DNA from: Oryzomicrobium sp.
Lineage (GTDB): Bacteria > Pseudomonadota > Gammaproteobacteria > Burkholderiales > Rhodocyclaceae
Reading direction: 5' to 3'
Length of the DNA stretch: 64,000 bases
Assembly: GCF_021287045.1 (NCBI RefSeq)
Contig: NZ_JAJTBG010000005.1
Location: 186,001-250,000, forward strand
A program made the position numbers and the translations under genes. Under the pieces are notes generated by a model. It was not told where the DNA came from. It saw only the letters and a program-made list of their open reading frames with translations, and made no database searches. Positions 58,914-64,000 of this stretch are shown piece after piece (position 1 is the stretch's first letter; each line of letters opens with the position of its first letter).

Positions 58914-59870
58914 CTACAGGGCGATGGCGGCGAGGGGATCGTCGTCCGGGAAGCGGTCGGCGAAGGACGGGTCCAGGGGCGGAAAGCCCCCGTCGGCCAG
59001 GCGCAGGTGCGCTTGCAGGTGGCGCTCGGAAGGCTCCACCAGGCGCCGGTAGAGGTCGCGGCAGAGCAGCCGGGCGCGCTGGCCGGGCCAGTCCGGCGGC
59101 AGCAGCACGTCGGGCAGCTCCGGGTCGCGCAGCAGCATGCGCCGGTAGTCGTGGATGAGCAGGATGCGCAGCAGGAAAGCCTCTTCGTCCCCCACCTCGG
59201 CGTGCCGGTCGCGGCGCAGGTCGGCCAGGATCGGCAGGTAGGTGGCGACGAACTCGCCGTAGTCGGCGGCCAGGTCCTCCAGGTCCCAGGCGCGGCGCAC
59301 CAGGTCGGCGTCGTTGGCCGACAGGCCCGAGAGGGAATCGGCGGCCAAGAGCGGCATCAGCCGGCCGAGGAAGTCGGCCATGCCCTCGGCCACCAGGGCG
59401 TCCAGGGCCGCGGTCAGGTCGGCGCTGGGGTGTACGAAGCAGTCCGCCCCCAGAGCGCCGAAGCCCTGCCAGAACAGGGCGTTGCGCAGCCGTTCCCGCT
59501 CCCGGGGGTCGAACTCGCCCACCGCCAGGATCAGGCGCCAGCGCCGATCCCACTGGGGGGCGTGGGAGGAATAGATGTGCCGCGAGGCTTCCTCGAAGCG
59601 GCGGTGGCCGGCCGGGGTCAGTTCGTAGTCGGCGCGGCGGCCCTTGGCCTCGGCGCGCAGCCACTCGTCCTTGGCCAGGCGGAACACCGAGGTGCGCACC
59701 AGCCGTTCGGACAGTTCGAGGGGTTCGAGCAGGCGGATCAGGCTGCCCAGCCAGATGCGGCCGCCGTGGGGCAGCACTGCGTCGCCGAACACGGAGGTGA
59801 TCAGGGACCCCGCCTGGACGCGGCGCTGCTGGCGGAAGGCATCGAGGCGACGGCGGATGGATTCGGTCAC
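58914..59870 (-). CDS. paaX: PaaX-family transcriptional repressor
   Basis: A 318-residue PaaX-type regulator. The N-terminal winged HTH has SLITSVFGDAVLPHGGRIWL and LSERLVRTSVFRLAKDEWL, then GRRADYELTPAGHRRFEEAS. The C-terminal half (WDRRWRLILAV; LIHDYRRMLLRDPELPDVLL; LPPDWPG) is standard. PaaX represses phenylacetate genes and is released by phenylacetyl-CoA or a similar thioester. It is followed after a gap by paaY on the other strand. Confidence 0.93.
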   Translation of the reverse strand: MTESIRRRLDAFRQQRRVQAGSLITSVFGDAVLPHGGRIWLGSLIRLLEPLELSERLVRTSVFRLAKDEWLRAEAKGRRADYELTPAGHRRFEEASRHIYSSHAPQWDRRWRLILAVGEFDPRERERLRNALFWQGFGALGADCFVHPSADLTAALDALVAEGMADFLGRLMPLLAADSLSGLSANDADLVRRAWDLEDLAADYGEFVATYLPILADLRRDRHAEVGDEEAFLLRILLIHDYRRMLLRDPELPDVLLPPDWPGQRARLLCRDLYRRLVEPSERHLQAHLRLADGGFPPLDPSFADRFPDDDPLAAIAL

Positions 59871-60030
59871 GGCGGGGTCGGGGTAAGGGCGAAAGCGGGC
59901 AATGTTAACGGGGCGTCACCGGCATCGCCAGTGCGCCCCGCAAATCCGGCCAAAAAGTCCGGGCAAAAGTCTTGTTCCGGCATCGGGCTGCGAATCCGGC
60001 CGAGAGTCAGGCCAGGACCTAGACCAGGAT

Positions 60031-61080
60031 TCAGGCCGACAGCAGGTGGGCCGGGTCGGCCACCTCGATCTGCTGCTGGGAGAAGAAGCCTTCGGTGTGC
60101 AGCATATCGTCGCGCACCCCCAGGGCCTTGGCGGCGGCGACGCAGGCGTCGGTGAATTCCGGGCTGCCGGCGACGAACACGGTGTGCTTGGACAGGTCCG
60201 GGTAGAGCTTGGGCAGCAGGGCGTCCAGACGGCCGTGCAGGTAGCCCTCGGCCTCTTCCCGGGTCAGGGTCACCTTGTAGTCGAAGTTGCGGTGCTTGGT
60301 GCGCCACCAGGCCATCATGCCCTGGCTGTAGACGTCGTCCCGGGTGCGGGCCGAGAAGAGCAGGTTCACCGGCTTGCGGTAGCCGCGGCGCAGGGCCGCC
60401 TCGGCCAGGGCCAGGATCGGCGCCAGGCCGGTGCCGGCGGCCAGGCACAGCACCGGGGCGTCCACCGAGGGGTCGCCGATGAAGGTGCCGTAGGGGCCGG
60501 AAATCTTGACGTTGTCGCCCACCTTGAGGCTGTCGTGAATCCAGGCGCTGGTCAGGCCGCCGTCGGCGCGGGCCACCTGGAGCACCAGCTCGCCGTCGGG
60601 GCGGGGGGCGTTGGAAATCGAATAGGCGCGGGCCGGGATGTCGGCGCCGGGGTTGCCGATGGTGACGTACTGGCCGGGCCAGTAGCGCAGCGGCGGCGCC
60701 ACCGGGCGCAGGCGCAGTTCCATCACCCGGTTGGCGATGAGGCGCTTGTCCACCACCACGAACAGGGCGTTTTCCTTGGGCGGGAAGAGCTTGGGCCGGG
60801 CGTCCTCGGTGCCCCACTCGATCACCAGCTCGTCGGAGATCGGCTTGGCCATGCACATCAGGCCGTAACCCTGGCGGCGCTCGTCGGCGGACAGGGCCAT
60901 GTCGAGGACGATGCCCTGGTCGAATTGGCCGGACAGCACCTTGACCTTGCATTCGCCACAGGCGCCGGCCCGGCAGTTGTTGGGCAGTGCGTAGCCCGCA
61001 TTCTCCAGGGCCATCAGGACGGTGTCGCCGGAGCGGCATTCGACCGCGCGGCCGGAAGGTTGCATGACGATACGGGCCAT
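60031..61080 (-). CDS. oxygenase reductase ([2Fe-2S]-FAD-NAD(P)H)
   Basis: A 349-residue electron-transfer flavoprotein. The N-terminal plant-type ferredoxin domain has CRAGACGECKVK with the fourth ligand in GLMCMAKP (residues 36-82). An FAD domain follows (RAYSISNAPRPDGELVLQV, about residue 150) and an NAD(P) domain (LAAGTGLAPILALAE). The layout equals reductases of soluble diiron monooxygenases. It is 101 bases downstream of the diiron protein gene and would pass electrons to it. A GAGGAG site supports the start. Confidence 0.9.
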   Translation of the reverse strand: MARIVMQPSGRAVECRSGDTVLMALENAGYALPNNCRAGACGECKVKVLSGQFDQGIVLDMALSADERRQGYGLMCMAKPISDELVIEWGTEDARPKLFPPKENALFVVVDKRLIANRVMELRLRPVAPPLRYWPGQYVTIGNPGADIPARAYSISNAPRPDGELVLQVARADGGLTSAWIHDSLKVGDNVKISGPYGTFIGDPSVDAPVLCLAAGTGLAPILALAEAALRRGYRKPVNLLFSARTRDDVYSQGMMAWWRTKHRNFDYKVTLTREEAEGYLHGRLDALLPKLYPDLSKHTVFVAGSPEFTDACVAAAKALGVRDDMLHTEGFFSQQQIEVADPAHLLSA

Positions 61081-61181
61081 GGAACGTCTCTCCTCGTTGC
61101 TTTTATCGGTTTCTCTTGGGGTGAAAGGGCCGGCCACCCGGCCGGCCCTTTCGGTACTGCGCGCTGCCGGCTGGGCGGCGA

Positions 61182-62210
61182 TCAGAACACCGGGATGATG
61201 TCGTCCATCTCGACGTCGCTGATTTCCTTGCCGGTGATGCCCACTTCGGGGATCGCCGGGAACTCGATGCCGTAGCGGTCGAGCACGCCCTTCAGGTTGA
61301 GCATGGCGTTGCGCCAGTTTTCCAGCTTCATCTCGTAGGTCGGGATGCCGAAGCCAGCCATGCGCGCCACTTCCTCGGCTTCGCGCTGGGTGGCGATGAA
61401 GTCGGAGGGCAGGTCCCAGAACTCCATCGGCGGCTCGAACAGCACGGCCGAGAGGAACAGATAGCCGGCGCGGATCTGCTTGGTCACCACGTCCTTGTTG
61501 GCCTGGTTGAGCTTGGGATAGTCGCGCTCCATCACCGCCATGCAGATGGCCATGTGTCGGCCTTCGTCCCGGCCGATGTTGCGGAAGCCTTCCTTGAAGA
61601 CCGCTTCCCGGGAGTTGTCGTACATCTGCTTGAAGATGGTGGCGGCGGCGATCTCGCCCATCAGGAAGGAGCTGAACAGCACGGCCAGGTCGTACTTGGG
61701 CACGGCCTGCTTGTAGCCGGTCCAGTAGCGGCCGCCGTTGAAGTACAGCCACTTGGCGTTCTTCTGCAGACGGCGGCCCAGATCGGTCTTGGGCTCGTAG
61801 GTAATGGGATCGGGGTGGGCGAGCAGCTTGGTGATGGCCAGGCCGCACATGATTTCGTGGTTCTGCTCGTCGCGGGTCACGGAGAAGAAGCACTTGCGCA
61901 CCGGATCTTCTTCATGGACCTCGTAGGTCTTGATCAGGGCCTCGGCGAAGACCGGGGGGGCGGACGCGTCGAACACCGACAGCAGGGTCCACCAGTAGGC
62001 GATCGCCTCGCGCTCTTCCCAGGAATAGCTGTCCACGTCCAGGGTGTCCCAGGGCAGCTTTTCGGGGTCCCAGTTCTCGCGCAGGGCGGCTTCCCAGACT
62101 TCTTGCAGCTTCTTGGTGTGGGAGTGCCAGGACAGGGGGTAGACGTTCGGTTGCTGAGTCTCGGGCGGGAGCTCCATCGAATCGGAAAAACGTTCCTTGT
62201 GGTTTGCCAT
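61182..62210 (-). CDS. ferritin-like diiron oxygenase component, unassigned subfamily
   Basis: A 342-residue all-helical protein of the ribonucleotide reductase R2/diiron oxygenase class. Four metal-ligand helices can be read: a first Glu in FAEALIKTYEVHEEDPVR, Glu-x-x-His in TRDEQNHEIMCG (about residue 128), a Glu in FLMGEIAAATIFKQMY and a second Glu-x-x-His in GRDEGRHMAICMAV. It does not match BoxB, PaaA or multicomponent phenol hydroxylase sequences as I know them. With the reductase it forms a minimal two-gene oxygenase, divergent from a PaaN-like gene. The substrate is unknown; an aromatic acid or its CoA thioester is likely. GGAGGAG precedes the ATG. Confidence 0.85.
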   Translation of the reverse strand: MANHKERFSDSMELPPETQQPNVYPLSWHSHTKKLQEVWEAALRENWDPEKLPWDTLDVDSYSWEEREAIAYWWTLLSVFDASAPPVFAEALIKTYEVHEEDPVRKCFFSVTRDEQNHEIMCGLAITKLLAHPDPITYEPKTDLGRRLQKNAKWLYFNGGRYWTGYKQAVPKYDLAVLFSSFLMGEIAAATIFKQMYDNSREAVFKEGFRNIGRDEGRHMAICMAVMERDYPKLNQANKDVVTKQIRAGYLFLSAVLFEPPMEFWDLPSDFIATQREAEEVARMAGFGIPTYEMKLENWRNAMLNLKGVLDRYGIEFPAIPEVGITGKEISDVEMDDIIPVF

Positions 62211-62276
62211 ATCTCCTCCAGCTATGTGTGGGTTCAAGGTGCCCGGCCGAGCGTCGTCACCCGTGCCGTCCAATTC

Positions 62277-62305
62277 ATCATGTTACCTACAAAATCGTTT
62301 GTCAA
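62277..62305 (-). promoter_or_regulatory. promoter and operator of the diiron oxygenase operon
   Basis: On the minus strand it reads TTGACA, 17 bases, CATGAT. A palindrome ACAAA-N4-TTTGT at 62289-62302 overlaps the -35 element and spacer, as expected for a repressor site. GATACAAA lies 5 bases upstream of the -35. Confidence 0.6.
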
Positions 62306-62492
62306 CGTTTTTTGTATCGTATTTTTTGGCTAGGCAGCGGGCGACGAATCGGAACCCGGCGTTTTCCGCCCCTCTTCCCCCCCCCTCGCCATGGGCCTTG
62401 AACAGCCACAAAGCGGCATGAACACGTTATTCCGGGCCATTCCGGGGATGAGCCGCCGCGGGTGTGCCAGTTTCCTGTCCGCCGCTCGATAT

Positions 62493-62532
62493 GATACAAA
62501 CCATTGACACGGAGTAACTCGTTTTGTAACGT
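62493..62532 (+). promoter_or_regulatory. promoter of the paaN-like gene
   Basis: GATACAAA, three bases, TTGACA, 17 bases, TAACGT, with CGTTTTGTAAC spanning the -10. The same GATACAAA-TTGACA-TTTTGTA order is found in the opposite promoter, suggesting a shared regulator. The 409-base divergent region holds nothing else recognised. Confidence 0.55.
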
Positions 62533-62619
62533 GTAATTCATGCCCTTCCCCATCGGGGTCCTGGGCACCACTGATTACCAGGCCCTCGCGCCCACCCCAA
62601 CGGAAAGATGGAGACAACG

Positions 62620-64000
62620 ATGGTTCACCCCCTGTTCGAAAAGCATCGGGCCACCCTGGACGGCGCCCTGGCCGCCATCCAGAGCCGCGGCTACTGGTCC
62701 GCCTACGCGGAAATGCCCAGCCCCAAGGTCTATGGCGAGACCGCCATGGACGACGGCAAGCGCGCCTTCGAGGCCCACCTGGGCAAGCGCTTCGAACTGG
62801 ACCAGCCCGGGACGACCGGCTGGGCCGGCGACGAGGCCTCCCCCTACGGCCTGCCGCTGCGCGTCTCCTACCCGCAATGCGACCCCCAGGCCCTGATCGA
62901 CGCCGGCCTGGCGGCCATGGTCGGCTGGCAGAAGATCGGCGCCGCCGGCCGCGCCGGGGTCTGCCTGGAAATTCTCGACCGCCTCAACAAGCAGAGCTTC
63001 GAACTGGCCCACGCGGTGATGATGACCACCGGCCAGGGCTGGATGATGGCCTTCCAGGCCGGCGCCCCCCACGCCCAGGACCGGGGCCTGGAGGCGGTGG
63101 CCTACGCCTGGCGCGAGCAGAGCTTCGTCCCCGCCGAGGCACGCTGGGAGAAGCCCCAGGGCAAGAACCCGCCCCTGGTGATGCAGAAGCACTTCGAGAT
63201 CGTCGGCCGAGGCGTGGCCCTGGTGATCGGCTGCGGCACCTTCCCCACCTGGAACACCTACCCGGGCCTGTTCGCCGCCCTGGGCACCGGCAACCCGGTG
63301 ATCGTCAAGCCGCACAGCAACGCCATCCTGCCGGCGGCCATCACCGTGCGCACCATCCGCGCCGTGCTGGCGGAAAACGGCATCGACCCCAACCTGGTGA
63401 CCCTGGCGGTGATCCCCCAGCGCGCCGCCACCCAGCAGCTGGCCACCCACCCGGCGGTGAAATCCATCGACTTCACCGGCGGCAACACCTTCGGCCAGTG
63501 GCTGGTCGACAACTGCCGCCAGGCCCAGGTCTATGCCGAGCTGGCCGGGGTGAACAACATCGTGGTCGATTCCACCGACGCCTACCGGGCCATGCTCAAG
63601 AACCTGGCCTTCACCCTGTCCCTCTACTCGGGCCAGATGTGCACCACCTCCCAGGCCCTGTTCGTCCCCGCCGGCGGCATCGACACCGACGAGGGCCACA
63701 AGAGCTTCGACGAGGTGTGCGCCGACCTGGCCGGCGCCATCGACGCCTTCCTGGCCAAGCCGGAAGTGGCCACCGCCGTACTCGGCGCGATCCAGTCCGC
63801 CGACACCCTCAACCGCATCGCCAGCGCCCCGTCCCTGGGCAAGGTGGTGCTCGACTCGAAGAAGATCGCCAACCCCGAGTTCCCCCTGGCCGAGGTGCGC
63901 ACCCCGGTGCTGCTGGCCTGCGACGCCACGGACGAGGCCGCCTACATGGAAGAGCGCTTCGGCCCGATCAGCTTCGTCGTCAAGGTGGCCGACACCGCCG
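62620..64000 (+). CDS. paaN: PaaN-type aldehyde dehydrogenase, cut by window end
   Basis: The reading frame stays open for 460 codons to the right edge. It belongs to the aldehyde dehydrogenase superfamily: GTFPTWNTYPGLFAALGTGN and VIVKPHSNAI form the cofactor site, YAELAGVNN supplies the Glu region and SGQMCTTSQALFVP the catalytic Cys (about residue 345). The N-terminus (HPLFEKHRATLDGALAAIQS) fits the shorter PaaN group that lacks the fused MaoC hydratase domain of PaaZ; its total length would be about 550. It would oxidise a semialdehyde formed after ring opening of a CoA-bound aromatic. It is divergent from the diiron oxygenase genes. Confidence 0.85.
   Translation, partial: MVHPLFEKHRATLDGALAAIQSRGYWSAYAEMPSPKVYGETAMDDGKRAFEAHLGKRFELDQPGTTGWAGDEASPYGLPLRVSYPQCDPQALIDAGLAAMVGWQKIGAAGRAGVCLEILDRLNKQSFELAHAVMMTTGQGWMMAFQAGAPHAQDRGLEAVAYAWREQSFVPAEARWEKPQGKNPPLVMQKHFEIVGRGVALVIGCGTFPTWNTYPGLFAALGTGNPVIVKPHSNAILPAAITVRTIRAVLAENGIDPNLVTLAVIPQRAATQQLATHPAVKSIDFTGGNTFGQWLVDNCRQAQVYAELAGVNNIVVDSTDAYRAMLKNLAFTLSLYSGQMCTTSQALFVPAGGIDTDEGHKSFDEVCADLAGAIDAFLAKPEVATAVLGAIQSADTLNRIASAPSLGKVVLDSKKIANPEFPLAEVRTPVLLACDATDEAAYMEERFGPISFVVKVADTA

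Overview
The window looks like the chromosome of a high-GC, diazotrophic, aromatic-degrading betaproteobacterium, most likely a Rhodocyclales relative (Azoarcus, Aromatoleum or Thauera type). The evidence is the mix of a molybdenum nitrogenase cluster, a NifA with an oxygen-sensing cysteine motif, DraT/DraG, CoA-thioester-type aromatic genes and long catabolic operons. The genus is inferred from gene content only. No rRNA, tRNA, CRISPR array, insertion sequence or replication origin was recognised.

Region 1 (1-6.9 kb) handles molybdenum. A TonB-dependent receptor and the start of a periplasmic binding protein lie next to modEABC and a divergent molbindin gene. ModE-type palindromes stand upstream of both modE and the receptor. 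Region 2 (7-20.3 kb) holds a TPR lipoprotein and a YjdM protein. After these comes a leftward nif operon (nifE-nifN-nifX-DUF269-DUF683-ferredoxin-nifQ), then nifA, an unrecognised gene, and a rightward nifB operon (nifB-ferredoxin-HesB/IscA-nifZ-SIR2-like). Sigma-54 promoters and NifA upstream sites (TGT-N10-ACA) can be read directly. Region 3 (20.3-30 kb) is mixed housekeeping and signalling: a pseudopilin, a diguanylate cyclase, a MaoC-like protein, an AT-rich SEFIR gene that looks acquired, cheZ, an RlmN-like radical SAM protein, a methyltransferase, a MipA-like protein and an APC permease. Region 4 (30-36.2 kb) has draT-draG divergent from nifHDK. The nifH promoter is complete and a strong terminator follows nifK. 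Region 5 (36.2-39.5 kb) encodes an HD-GYP-like protein with an altered HD pair and a PAS-HAMP membrane protein without a recognisable output domain.

Region 6 (39.5-56.9 kb) is a run of 16 co-directional leftward genes. In transcription order they are livH, livM, livG, a hemerythrin-livF fusion, an MBL-fold protein, an FAD monooxygenase, a DUF2783 protein, a VOC protein, TRAP dctQ, dctM and dctP, an FAH-family hydrolase, a chemoreceptor, an MFS exporter, a maleylacetoacetate isomerase and an acetoacetyl-CoA synthetase. The end steps match a homogentisate-type pathway giving fumarate and acetoacetate, but no cupin ring-cleavage dioxygenase is present. Region 7 (57-64 kb) has an IclR regulator, PaaY, PaaX, a two-component diiron oxygenase (reductase plus ferritin-like oxygenase) and a divergent PaaN-type aldehyde dehydrogenase cut by the window end.

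The pieces connect: molybdate uptake feeds FeMo-cofactor assembly (nifQ, nifB, nifE, nifN, nifX), NifA drives nif transcription under low oxygen, and DraT/DraG switch the nitrogenase reductase on and off. Aromatic oxidation could supply carbon and reductant. The items most worth following are the hemerythrin-LivF fusion, the diiron oxygenase/PaaN unit, the cupin-less homogentisate-like operon, the ModE-linked TonB receptor, and the SIR2-like protein in the nifB operon.
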